From the NCBI GenBank assembly GCA_944989445.1, contig CALYLW010000495.1, forward strand, positions 124,001 to 188,000: DNA of 64,000 nucleotides, given 5' to 3'. The translations under genes and the position numbers were made by a program. The notes under the pieces are model-generated. The model worked only from the letters and a program-made list of their open reading frames with translations. It did not search any database and was not told where the DNA came from. This DNA is from Ampullaceana balthica. Taxonomy: Eukaryota; Mollusca; Gastropoda; Lymnaeidae. Position 1 is the first letter of the stretch, and every line of letters begins with the position of its first letter. Positions 1 to 11,590 of this stretch are shown here, piece by piece.

Positions 1-279
1 AACAGATGGATTAAAGTAATGTTAATCATAGTAACAAAGTTAACTGCTAATAATCAATCTTAACGATATCTTAACGACATGCGCATAATGATACACGAGA
101 AGCTTTGATGAGGAATAATAATAAAATGAAAGGCAATCGTTTATAATGTTTGTGCCAGTAGTAGACACTTGGTTCGAATGGACGTGGGTTTTTGTGATGT
201 AAGCCCATCTTAAGAACAGAACAGAAAACTGATCCCTAAACAATATTCATAAACTTTTCACTTGCAAACATTTCTTCAG

Positions 280-460
280 CCATCCGATCGCCGAGCATGA
301 GTGATCCGTCCATCTAGTTCCTGCCCACAACACGCGTCACGGCATGGAGCGTAACAAGCTCAACGGCCTGGCCTCGCTACCGCTGGAAGACTACGGCAGC
401 ACGTCAAGCACCAAACACAGGGAGGAGGACCAGGTCAGAATAATGCAAGAGGACCAACTG
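280..460 (+). CDS. ANO7: Candidate first coding exon of ANO7-like gene (coding 344-460)
   Basis: An ATG at 344 opens 39 codons starting MERNKLNGL and ending in a strong GTGAGT donor at 461. The frame is closed upstream by TGA at 302-304, so 344 is the first usable ATG. A pyrimidine-rich acceptor ends at 279 (TTTCTTCAG), so 280-343 could be 5' UTR of a spliced exon, with the true promoter left of the window. The peptide has a short YGST segment, also seen near the start of vertebrate ANO7, but that is weak evidence. It ends in phase 0, compatible with the exon at 32609. The 32 kb gap to the next core exon lowers certainty. Confidence 0.55.
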
Positions 461-1040
461 GTGAGTACGTTACAGGTCGTGGGAAAATATGTGTGGGAGG
501 GGGCGTGAGGTTAGGGGAGGGGGGTTATTCAGATTTTTGAAAAATAAAACGTAACACACTTAGTTATTCTTCTAAACAATATTTACAGTTATTTTTTTAA
601 AAAATGCATGTGGAAGAAATCAACTTAATTTTAATACTTGTGTTCATTTATTTGTACCGATGAAGGCAAGGCATATTAGCCGAAATGTCTACTTCCGTAT
701 TTGTCTACTAATAAAGCTTAAATGTATAGTTTTGAGTATATTGTATTTTATTTTAAAAGCTTTATCGCAGTCCTATTCTATATGATTTAAGAAAACAACT
801 TGTAAGTTTGTTAATTGACAAGTTTTAGACGTAGTTGTATTATCTCATACGACAGACAAACAGGTTAACTTTGAATGGCGACATTATACAACAAGTTTGT
901 TAATCTGATGGAATCCTTTGGAAATTGTGGGCCATGTTTTATTCATTGTAATAGCTAAAGTTTGATTTTATCGACCAACAGCCAAGATGTATTATAGTGT
1001 TATTTTTTAGTTCCATGATATTAGGATATCAGAATGTGAT
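461..1040 (+). other. Intron 1, unique AT-rich sequence
   Basis: No open frame or repeat array of note. A G-rich stretch follows the donor at about 496-528. A segment near 660-720 ends in TAATAAAG and looks like the tail of a retroelement, but I cannot assign it. Confidence 0.4.
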
Positions 1041-1259
1041 TGTGTGACATAAGAATTCGGTTGTTTGACATAAGTATATGGTTCTGTGACATAAGTATAT
1101 GGTTCTGTGACATAAGTATATGGTTCTGTGACATAAGTATATGGTTCTGTGACATAAGAATATGGTTGTGTGAGAAAAGAATATGGTTCTGTGACATAAA
1201 AATATGGTTGTGTGACATAAGAATATGGTTGTGTGACATAAGAATATGGTTGTGTTACA
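1041..1259 (+). repeat. 21-bp minisatellite, about 10 copies
   Basis: Tandem units built on TGTGACATAAG plus TATATGGTTC or a variant. The 21-bp period is a multiple of three, so frames stay open on both strands; those ORFs are artefacts. Units in the middle are nearly identical, with diverged copies at both edges. Confidence 0.9.
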
Positions 1260-1375
1260 AATATAAGAACATGATGCTCGACATATTCGAAAATAAATGA
1301 GTGACATGTTACAAAATGGCTGTTGCACATGAAAAATATGGTTTTTGACATACCAGAAGATTGCTGACATACCAG

Positions 1376-2290
1376 ATGATTGCTGAAACACCAGAAGATT
1401 GCCCTTCGTCCCATCAAAGGTTCTCCAGGCATCACTGCCCTGCGCCAATCTCTCCATCTGCCCCAGCTGTGCCCGCTCATTTTGGTGTCTGCCTCCAGTT
1501 CCCTTCTCCAGGTCATTTTGGGACGACCTCTTTTTCTCTTGCCTTGGGAGTTCCATGTGAGGGCTTGTCTCACTATGCTGGATGTATGTTTTCTGAGAGT
1601 GTGGCCAATCCATCTCCATCTGCGCTGGCGCATTAGCTCATCCACTGGCTCTTGTTGTGTGCGTTGCCAGAGGTCTTCGTTGGTGATGACATTGGGCCAG
1701 CGGATTCGGAGAATTGTTCGGAGACATGTGTTTATAAAAGCTTGAAGCTTTTTTTAAAAATGGCTGCTGTTATTCGCCATGTTTCTGCTCCATACAACAA
1801 GACAGGCTTTATTGTGGTGTTAAATATCCTGACCTTGGTATGGAGATTCACGTTGTTACATTTCCATTTTAGCTGTTTAAATGCTGTTCTTGCTTTGCCA
1901 ATTCTCATTCTTACATTGGCGTCTGTCCCTCCTTGTGTGTCAATGATGCTTCCAAGGTATGTGAAGCTATCCCCCTCCTCGAGATTTTTTCCTTCCAGTG
2001 TTATTGGAGTGTTGCTTGATCTATTTATTTTAAGGAATTTGCTTTTTCCTTTATGGATGTTCAGGCCAAGGCAAGCAGAGAATTGTGCTACATAGTTGGT
2101 TTTCTCCTGCATCTGTTGCTGTGAGTGCGATATTAATGCCAGATCATCCACAAAGTCCAGGTCATCAAGTTGTTTCCATAGTGTCCACTGGATACCATTT
2201 CTCTTCTGCTCTGTAGACATTTTCATTATCCAGTCGATGGTTATCAGAAATAAGAATGGTGAAAGCAGACACCCCTGTCTGAAAAAGTAT
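1376..2290 (-). pseudogene. LINE reverse transcriptase fragment, frameshifted
   Basis: The minus strand reads from about 2290 down to 1376 through the 3' part of a non-LTR retrotransposon polymerase. It includes RQGCLLSP, the catalytic box as FVDD within DDLDFVDDLALISH, then YLGS, LLYGAETW, WIGHTLRK and GKRKRGRP with a WRRE tail. A one-base shift within the A-rich run near 1745-1755 separates the RT core (stop at 1732) from the C-terminal region. The 5' endonuclease is missing, so this is a dead 5'-truncated copy. The type is RTE/BovB-like or CR1-like; I cannot decide by eye. Confidence 0.85.
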
Positions 2291-2907
2291 TTAAAGACAT
2301 TTTTTTGTCTTTAAATACTTTTGCAAAAAATTGTGTTTTTAATTTTTTTTTATTTAACCGTGGATAGAAGTGCGAAATAAAGATTAGAGGGATAAAACTG
2401 TGGGCCTTGCAGGGCTCAACGGGTGAGACGTTGAAAAATGAGCGATTGGCTATTTACTCCATACACACACACACACCTTCTTTAAAAGTACAGTGTGATA
2501 GGTTGTGACCACCCCCCCCTGAGTGGTCATTAAAAGGCAATGAGAGGTTAAAGACATAGATCCACAGTCTGTGTTATAGAGTCCACATGCATCCACCGTC
2601 TGTGATGTAGTGTACCCCTTCCAGATCATAGCAAGTATGGGAATGCTATCAACCCGTAACTATTTGAAAGGAAAGCCAAAGCAAACAGAGAAATAGCTTT
2701 AAACTTTTTTCATTACATTCGTTTTCGTTGTTTTCGTTAAACTGGGGAAGAATATTTTTTTGGATTCCATCTAACTTGCTTGCAAAATGGGGTGGTGGAT
2801 TTCAAATCTGACGTTATTATAATTTTAAAATCATTTAACTGGATTGAAACGTTTAAAATGTTAAAATAGCATCATAGATCTTCATGTCCCGAAAGACGTG
2901 GCTTCTT
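2291..2907. other. Intronic spacer without recognised feature
   Basis: AT-rich sequence with a short CA run near 2462-2476 and a poly-C run near 2510. No convincing gene, array or transposon terminus. Confidence 0.4.
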
Positions 2908-2915
2908 GTCTAGAC

Positions 2916-3965
<1,050 letters not shown>

Positions 3966-4125
3966 GTCTAGACTCTAGACAATTTCAAGAACACACTTCC
4001 CAAATATTTTCACAGTTACCATCGTTACTCCTCTATGAAATTAGGCCACACCTCTATAAAACTATGATAAACAAGGTCTCGTTATTATCATTGTGTGTTC
4101 AGTGTTACCGACTGTGTTTACATCG

Positions 4126-5070
4126 GTGTACGAGCATGAAGGTGAGTGCCCGGTATACGAGCATGAAGGTGAGTGCCCGGTATACGAGCATGAAGGTGAG
4201 TGCCCGGTATACGAGCATGAAGGTGAGTGCCCGGTATACGAGCATGAAGGTGAGTGCCCTGTATACGAGCATGAAGGTGAGTGCCCGGTATACGAGCATG
4301 AAGGTGAGTGCCCGGTATACGAGCATGAAGGTGAGTGCCCGGTATACGAGCATGAAGGTGAGTGCCCGGTATACGAGCATGAAGGTGAGTGCCCGGTATA
4401 CGAGCATGAAGGTGAGTGCCCGGTATACGAGCATGAAGGTGAGTGCCCGGTATACGAGCATGAAGGTGAGTGCCCGGTATACGAGCATGAAGGTGAGTGC
4501 CCGGTATACGAGCATGAAGGTGAGTGCCCGGTATACGAGCATGAAGGTGAGTGCCCGGTATACGAGCATGAAGGTGAGTGCCCGGTATACGAGCATGAAG
4601 GTGAGTGCCCGGTATACGAGCATGAAGGTGAGTGCCCGGTATACGAGCATGAAGGTGAGTGCCCGGTATACGAGCATGAAGGTGAGTGCCCGGTATACGA
4701 GCATGAAGGTGAGTGCCCGGTATACGAGCATGAAGGTGAGTGCCCGGTATACGAGCATGAAGTTGAGTGCCCGGTATACGAGCATGAAGGTGAGTGCCCG
4801 GTATACGAGCATGAAGGTGAGTGCCCGGTATACGAGCATGAAGGTGAGTGCCCGGTATACGAGCATGAAGGTGAGTGCCCTGTATACGAGCATGAAGGTG
4901 AGTGCCCGGTATACGAGCATGAAGGTGAGTGCCCGGTATACGAGCATGAAGGTGAGTGCCCGGTATACGAGCATGAAGGTGAGTGCCCGGTATACGAGCA
5001 TGAAGTTGAGTGCCCGGTATACGAGCATGAAGGTGAGTGCCCGGTATACGAGCATGAAAGTGAGTGCCGC
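4126..5070 (+). repeat. 27-bp minisatellite with a splice-donor motif, about 35 copies
   Basis: Units carry GAAGGTGAGTGCCCGGTATA followed by CGAGCAT. Almost every unit holds AAG|GTGAGT, a near-ideal metazoan 5' splice site on the gene's sense strand. Two units have GAAGTTGAGT (about 4761 and 5003) and two or three have CCCTG for CCCGG; otherwise the array is nearly homogeneous, which implies recent expansion. The period keeps frames open on both strands (YEHEGECPV on plus), but flanks show no coding context and the ORFs are not genes. Confidence 0.95.
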
Positions 5071-5128
5071 GCTGTGATATGAGCGCTAACGTGTAGGTGA
5101 CCCACAGTCCAAGCTGGAGTGTTAAGTG

Positions 5129-5318
5129 CAGAGGCGTCACTAGGGTTGGTGTGTCATGGTGTCACTCCCTTCACTACTTACCCCATAAGACTTCCCCCGA
5201 GTCTGCCAGTGCTTAAGAACGGGGACAAAAAAGAATATTTTACATCTTGGTTTCACCCCTTGTGAAGGTATCACCCGTTGCGGTCCGCATTCCCGGCACC
5301 TCCCTAGTAACGTCTCTT
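5129..5318. mobile_element. Short hAT-type MITE, CAGAGGCGTCAC family
   Basis: Starts CAGAGGCGTCACTAGGG and resembles the left part of the element at 47677. The flanking octamers GTTAAGTG (5121-5128) and GTTACGTG (5319-5326) agree at 7 of 8. About 190 bp and non-coding. Confidence 0.6.
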
Positions 5319-5397
5319 GTTACGTGCATCTCTTTTCAACATAAGAAATGTACTCCTCACAAATTCCAGCTCTGTAGTTTGCTATCTACAAATCAAA

Positions 5398-6120
5398 ACT
5401 ATTCATCCATCCCTCCGTCTGTCCGCCCGTCTGTCGTTCAGTCTATCCATTTCTCTATCTTTTTATTTAATCTATGAATCTATTTTTATATATATTAATC
5501 GATCAGTGTCTCTTTCTAATCTATCGCTAAATCTTTCTCTCTATGTATGTGTGTGTTATCCTTCTCTCCTTACATCTTTACATTCATCCATTCACCCACT
5601 ATCCCTATATTCATATATCTACTGACCGGATGGTTGTCGTCACTCGGTCAAGGTAGCCAGCAACCACTCATGTAAATATTGTGAGTAATCAGCTGGATCA
5701 TAGTGAGCACGCCTCGAACTTTGGTCTAGTTTGGCCCGTCAACCAATTTGACTTTGGTCTAGTTTGTCCCGTCAACCAATTTGTCCGTGTTTCTCTGTAT
5801 TGAGGAAATTGCTCCATTGCCCCCCCCCCACATGTTAATACTTCCACTCAGATCATGTATGCAGGCAGTCACGTGACTTTTAGATCACGTTTTTGGGCTT
5901 AAGGATATTCCCCAGCTTCCATTATTTTCTTTGTTTACCAAGGACCGTAGCGATGGATTCAGGAGTGGGGTTGTCAAGCAGTATTTTATGTTCCATTTTT
6001 TAATAAAAGAACTGTTCAGCAAGCTTCAAATGTATTAATTTTTTTTATTATTTTTTTTTGGGTGATAACCTTAAGGGTGCTGACCTTTCGGGCTCTGCCT
6101 TTTCTGCCCCTATCATATAT
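5398..6120. other. Low-complexity intronic spacer
   Basis: Contains TCCATCC/TCTAT-rich stretches (5400-5620), an imperfect direct duplication at about 5716-5785 with GTCAACCAATTTG in both halves, and a poly-C run near 5821. No gene. Confidence 0.4.
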
Positions 6121-6128
6121 GCATGTAT

Positions 6129-7565
6129 TAGGGCTGTTAACGATTAATTTAAATTTAATTAATTTCGATTAAAGCCAAAATTTAAAATGTATAATGTCAT
6201 AAGTAACAGTTATTAAACGTACTTGTTGAAAATCTAAATAACACTGGAATGTCTCCTTTATATGTCATCTTTTAACCAACTACGCAAAAAGACAAGTGTG
6301 TTGACATTATTTGGTTCAAGTGATGAGCGGGTCTAATTGACAATATAACCAGTCGAGCTGAACAATCATTCACGTGGAACTGAGGTAACTGGTATACACA
6401 AAACGGTCTTGGCAAGGAATGACATTATCGGGTATCGGTGTTCATTAAGTTTCCACCATTGCAGATGGTTTATGGATTCAGGAAATTTCATCTCCATTTT
6501 GTAACGCAGTAATTCATCAGAGGAGCTGTCGTCATTTTCTGTCTGTGAGTGAGACTCCATTAAAGCCATTAGCTTAATACATGTACGCTTTTCATTTGGT
6601 TTGATAAGCAGACGAAGTGTTAGAACAATGGTAGGCAAACTTTATCAACATTTTTAACATTCCTGTCAGTCAATAGTATAAAACCAAAATGTTCATTTAA
6701 TCGTCAAGAAATTCGTTACTATTTATCGGCCGCTATTTTTTTTTACTTTTTGACTTCCAATAATTTGTAAGTTATGGGTCGATTAATCGTTAAAAAATAA
6801 TTTTATCGTTAAAATTAAATTTTTTTAACGATTAATCGACCCACCACTTATAAATGTACTGGAAGCCCAAAAGTAAAATATTTCGGCCGCTAAATATAAA
6901 CTAATTTCCCGACGATTACACGAACATTTTTGTTGTAAACTATTTACTTAGGTAATTGTTCAAAATGTTGATAAAGGTTGTTTCCATTGAGAGAAATCGT
7001 TTGCCTACCATGCAATGTTCCCTATAAATCTAAGCTCGTTGTTTCGTGTGCAAAGTTAAAAAAAACTCGTTTGCAAAGTTGCACAACGTCCATTTTTTTT
7101 GCAAAGTTTTTACAGCATTTTCTGCGCGGTAATTCTAAACTCCTGCGTGGCGTCGGTAAAATATCAGCGCAGCGGCGCTGCTTAAAGGCAACATTGCTAC
7201 CATAGTTCTGACACTTCGCTTACATAACACCTGCAAACCAAACATCCACTACAGTATCAAAAACTTAAAATGAGACAATCTAAAGCTATGTGAACGATTG
7301 TTCAGCTCGGCTTGTTATATTGTCAATAAGACCCGCTCATCACTTGAACCAAATAATGTCAATACACTTGTCTGCGTTGTTGGTTAAAAGATGTCACATA
7401 AAGAAGACATTCCAATGTTATTTCGATTTTCGACAAGTACGTTTAATAATTGTTACTTATGACACCATAAATTTCAATTTCAGCTTTAATCGAAATTAAC
7501 GATTAATTAATCGATAATTTTTCAAAAGTTAACGATTAATTTTAAATTAATCGATAACAGCCCTA
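6129..7565 (-). mobile_element. hAT (Ac-like) transposon, TAGGGCTG family, decayed
   Basis: Terminal inverted repeats start TAGGGCTGTTAACGATTAAT and close with the inverted form ending ACAGCCCTA. Flanking octamers GCATGTAT and ACATATAT match at 6 of 8. The minus strand at 6366-6638 keeps the hAT C-terminal dimerisation remnant (LQWWKLNEHRYPIMSFLAKT then VLCIPVTSV). The same peptide occurs in the copy at 33682-34289. A smaller MITE (7013-7196) sits inside. Confidence 0.8.
7013..7196. mobile_element. 184-bp hAT-type MITE nested in the 6129-7565 element
   Basis: Ends CAATGTTCCCT and, inverted, CAATGTTGCCTTTAAGC. Flanked by CTACCATG (7005-7012) and CTACCATA (7197-7204). The internal stretch with GCGCGGTAATTCTAAACT recurs at 40031-40187, showing it is a dispersed repeat. 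Confidence 0.75.
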
Positions 7566-7778
7566 ACATATATTTATTTATATATTTATTTATTTATTTA
7601 TCTTTTCTGATGAGCGATAGTCAATTGTATTTAAAACAATAGCAACGGATTCTAATTAATACTGTTAATATCCATCATGGCACATTTAAATATATGCGCG
7701 TTTTAATTTCAGGGGAACGATATCTCAAATTAAACAATATAATTCATTAGTTGTAAATAATAAACACATCACAATAAA

Positions 7779-8082
7779 CTAGATACGACCCGCGGCGTAA
7801 CATACGCCGCGGACTTGCTCATAGATAGTGCAAAGAACGGGCATAAACAGCAGCACGAAGAAATGAAAATAACGCCAGTGAACGTCGGGAGGGGGGACGC
7901 CGACGCATTGTTGGTCTCGAGACATGCGCACTGTTGTTACCTGCCCCTCCCCCTTCACCAGCTTCGCTTGCCAACCGTAAACTGTGATTGGTCGACCCTA
8001 ACGTGGGTCATTCGTCATGCTTATTTGCTCGCGTATGGTGGTTGACCTAATTTCTGGTGAATTATATATCCTATATAATAGA
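7779..8082 (-). mobile_element. Helitron-like non-autonomous element, minus orientation
   Basis: On the minus strand it opens with TCTATTATATAGG and ends with a GC-rich hairpin (CCGCGGCG, 7-nt loop, CGCCGCGG), about 7 nt of spacer and then CTAG followed by T. A short terminal hairpin upstream of CTRR|T is the known 3' signature of Helitrons. Its body matches the plus-strand element at 18221-18770 (AATTCACC near the start, then GACGAATGACCC and CAATCACAGTTTA). Confidence 0.7.
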
Positions 8083-8581
8083 AGGCAATTTTCTGTCCGT
8101 TCTGTCCGGTCATCTATAGCGATTGGTCCCTCAAACACATTTGACTCCTACGGCCAATTATATTGAACACGTTTACGCGGACGTTCAAAACGAGTTATTT
8201 TTGGTGCAGTATTTCTTCCAAGACTTTACTTTGAGTTATGCGCGTTGGGATTTATAGTGAAAAGCTATGTTTTTACGAGTTATTTATTTTACATATAACG
8301 AATAGTATTTTTGACGTGATGCACATGTATGCCGGTCGAGACGGCTGTTGGGGGGAGTTACAACAACATGCCACCGAACGGTGGCGTAACGTCCTTGGAC
8401 GGGCTTTGTTGCTCGTATATATCTATATAAATAAAATTTATTGTTATTCATATTTTAAAACATGTCCTGAAGCGTATTTGTTTCTCCAGCGTACCACAAA
8501 CAACGTGACTTCTTTATGATCAAGTGACGATAAGCCAGTCTCACTTTTAAGACAATGGCAGGTTTCACGAGGGGATTGCGT
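8083..8581. other. Dispersed-repeat debris
   Basis: Carries fragments related to the family at 38019 and 44765 (TATTGAAC, then GGGATTTATAGTGAAAA). No coding sequence recognised. Confidence 0.4.
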
Positions 8582-8662
8582 GGCTTACATGAGTGGGGGT
8601 TCAAACGCGCGCGACTCTCGCAAAGCCAGCCGAACGCGCATTCCACTCGGCCACCACGCCCT
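8582..8662 (-). ncRNA. tRNA-derived SINE head (class II tRNA-like)
   Basis: The minus strand reads GGCGTGGTGGCCGAGTGG, with an A-box-like TGGCCGAGTGG, then after an extra-arm-like stretch GTTTGAACCCCC, a decayed B box, and closes near GCCACGC. This is the arrangement of a Ser/Leu-type tRNA with a pol III internal promoter, as in animal SINEs. The anticodon stem is not intact, so it is not called a tRNA gene. Confidence 0.5.
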
Positions 8663-8699
8663 CCTATCATTAGACTGTGCTCTGTAATAATTATTACCC

Positions 8700-8862
8700 C
8701 CCTTATTACACACACTTATGCACACATGACACAAAGACACACACAGCCATGCACGCAGAAACGCACAAGCATGCACGCACACATGCACGCACAAAATATG
8801 CACACATGCACACACACACATGCACACATACATGCACGCACGCACACATGCACTCACTTCAA
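8700..8862 (+). repeat. CA/GCAC-rich microsatellite
   Basis: Imperfect runs of CACA, GCACGCA and ATGCACACA. Simple low-complexity repeat; ORFs through it are artefacts. Confidence 0.85.
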
Positions 8863-9055
8863 ATGCGTTTCTAAGAAACTGCATAGCAGGCTGCAACTTA
8901 CAGATGCGTTTAAATTGACTCATCAAAAAGCCAAAATGATTGTGAGCCATGAAATTTTGAGAACAAAGTTTGCTAACATTATAGAATTGTTATTTTGTCC
9001 TTGGTTTGAAACCATAATACCATGTTTTCCATTTCTTGGTTTTATGCCATAATAG

Positions 9056-9544
9056 ATGTCACTTAGCAAACATATAAAACTTAGACTATTCAACTCTTGC
9101 GTAATCCCTGTACTTACATATGGATGTGAAAGCTGGAAATCCACTCAAGCTATAGAAAAGAAATTAGTTGCCTTCGAGAACAAATGCCTCCGAAAAAATT
9201 TGAATATAAAATGTAGTGATTTTAAATCAAATGAAACAATAAGAGAAGAAACCAACCAAGAATATGTGTCAACCTTTATAGGGAGAAGCCGTTGGAATTA
9301 TATCGGTCATGTTCTTCGAATGGACGAGAGAAGACTACCACGGCAGGCCTTCATATGGACACCAAAAGGCAAAAGAAAACAAGGAAGACCAAAAGAAACA
9401 CTACGTAGAACAATCAAAAGAGAAAGCTCAACCATGGGTCTAAGAAATAATCAAGACCTAATACAATTGGCGACGGATCGTCGTAAATGGAAATCAATGA
9501 CCTCTGCCCTATGTGCCGTCTTCGGCATAAGAGCAACTAACTAA
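9056..9544 (+). pseudogene. LINE polymerase C-terminal fragment
   Basis: An uninterrupted 162-codon frame corresponds to the region after the RT palm of RTE/BovB-like or CR1-like LINEs. It reads LFNSCVIPVLTYGCESW, then EKKLVAFENKCLRK, RSRWNYIGHVLRMDERRLPR, TPKGKRKQGRP and a WKSMTSALCA tail. It lacks endonuclease and catalytic RT boxes, so it is a 5'-truncated insertion. It is better preserved than the fragment at 1376-2290 and belongs to a different subfamily. Confidence 0.85.
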
Positions 9545-9921
9545 GCTAAAATTTCGTATCTTATTTTGAGCTTCGTACCATAATATGTGTTGTATCTTAT
9601 TATTGAAAATGTTTTAAGAAAACGTCTAGATTTTCCTTTGTATATATTATGCAGTGTTTTTTAAAAGCATTTTTATACAGAAATAAATATTCTATCACGC
9701 TGTCTTAAATGTGTAAAGAAGTAAATTGTTGCTCTAGATGGCCACACTTTAACAAATGAATTCGTTTGCTTTGGCCACACAACTGAGATGTTTATTACTG
9801 TTATCTCTCCACTATTACACCAGTGGCATCCCCTGTGTGAGATGTGATCCGTATCGACTGGTCGAATTTGGCGCGTGCAGCTAAAAATTGAAACATGTTC
9901 CAGTACCACTCGTGGATTGCT

Positions 9922-11590
9922 AGAGTATTATACAGTCACTTGAATATCATACAGTCAGTTGAGTATCAAAATAAGTTTAGTATCATAGTCAGTTGCGTAT
10001 CATACAGTCAGTTGAGTATCACACAGTCAGTTGAGTATCATAAGTCAGTTGATTATTATATGTTAGTTGAGTATCATAAGTCAGTTGAGTATCATACAGT
10101 CAGTTGAGTATCATAAGTCAGTTGAGTATCATAAGTCAGTTGAGTATCATAAGTCAGTTGAGTATCATAAGTCAGTTGAGTATCATAAGTCAGTTGAGTA
10201 TCATAAGTCAGTTGAGTATCATAAGTCAGTTGAGTATCATAAGTCAGTTGAGTATCATACAGTCAGTTGAGTATCATAAGTCAGTTGAGTATCATAAGTC
10301 AGTTGAGTATCATAAGTCAGTTGAGTATCATAAGTCAGTTGAGTATCAAATAGTCAGTTGAGTATCATAAGTCAGTTGAGTATCATAAGTCAGTTGAGTA
10401 TCATAAGTCAGTTGAGTATCATAAGTCAGTTGAGTATCATAAGTCAGTTGAGTATCATACAGTCAGTTGAGTATCATAAGTCAGTTGAGTATCATAAGTC
10501 AGTTGAGTATCATAAGTCAGTTGAGTATCATAAGTCAGTTGAGTATCATACAGTCAGTTGAGTATCATAAGTCAGTTGAGTATCATAAGTCAGTTGAGTA
10601 TCATAAGTCAGTTGAGTATCATAAGTCAGTTGAGTATCATAAGTCAGTTGAGTATCAAAATAAGTTTAGTATCATAGTCAGTTGCGTATCATACAGTCAG
10701 TTGAGTATCAAAATAAGTTTAGTATCATAGTCAGTTGCGTATCATACAGTCAGTTGAGTATCAAAATAAGTTTAGTATCATAGTCAGTTGCGTATCATAC
10801 AGTCAGTTGAGTATCACACAGTCAGTTGAGTATCATAAGTCAGTTGAGTATCATAAGTCAGTTGAGTATCATAAGTCAGTTGAGTATCATAAGTCAGTTG
10901 AGTATCATAAGTCAGTTGAGTATCATAAGTCAGTTGAGTATCATACAGTCAGTTGAGTATCATAAGTCAGTTGAGTATCATAAGTCAGTTGAGTATCATA
11001 AGTCAGTTGAGTATCATAAGTCAGTTGAGTATCATAAGTCAGTTGAGTATCATACAGTCAGTTGAGTATCATAAGTCAGTTGAGTATCATAAGTCAGTTG
11101 AGTATCATAAGTCAGTTGAGTATCATAAGTCAGTTGAGTATCATAAGTCAGTTGAGTATCAAAATAAGTTTAGTATCATAGTCAGTTGCGTATCATACAG
11201 TCAGTTGAGTATCAAAATAAGTTTAGTATCATAGTCAGTTGCGTATCATACAGTCAGTTGAGTATCAAAATAAGTTTAGTATCATAGTCAGTTGCGTATC
11301 ATACAGTCAGTTGAGTATCACACAGTCAGTTGAGTATCATAAGTCAGTTGAGTATCATAAGTCAGTTGAGTATCATAAGTCAGTTGAGTATCATACAGTC
11401 AGTTTATTATTATACAATCAGTTAAATATCCTACAATCAGTTGAATGTCATACAGTCAGTTGAGTATCATAGAGTCAGTTTAGTATCATACAGTCATTTT
11501 GCTATCATACAGTCAGTTGAGTGTCATACATTTAGTTAGATATCATACATCAGTTTAATAACATACATTGAGTTGAGTATGATACAGTTA
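9922..11590 (+). repeat. 18-bp minisatellite with 504-bp higher-order repeat
   Basis: Units are AGTCAGTTGAGTATCATA with sporadic ATACAGTC variants. A longer variant block with AAAATAAGTTTAGTATCATA occurs at 9968, three times from 10657 and three times from 11161. 10657 and 11161 are 504 bp apart, exactly 28 units, so a large segment was duplicated after the small units expanded. Copies decay from about 11400. Frames with period 18 are artefacts. Confidence 0.95.

Noticed and set aside
660..720. Possible Penelope-like or other retroelement tail (CCGAAATGTC...TAATAAAG)
   Set aside because: Only about 60 bp and no terminal structure; cannot be assigned by eye.
4062..5140. Long overlapping ORFs (up to 384 codons) on both strands of the 27-bp array
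   Set aside because: They arise because 27 is a multiple of three and the unit lacks stops. No flanking coding sequence, and all frames are equally open.
9895..11463. CRISPR-like regularly spaced repeats
   Set aside because: Units are directly contiguous with no unique spacers, no cas genes, and a eukaryotic context.
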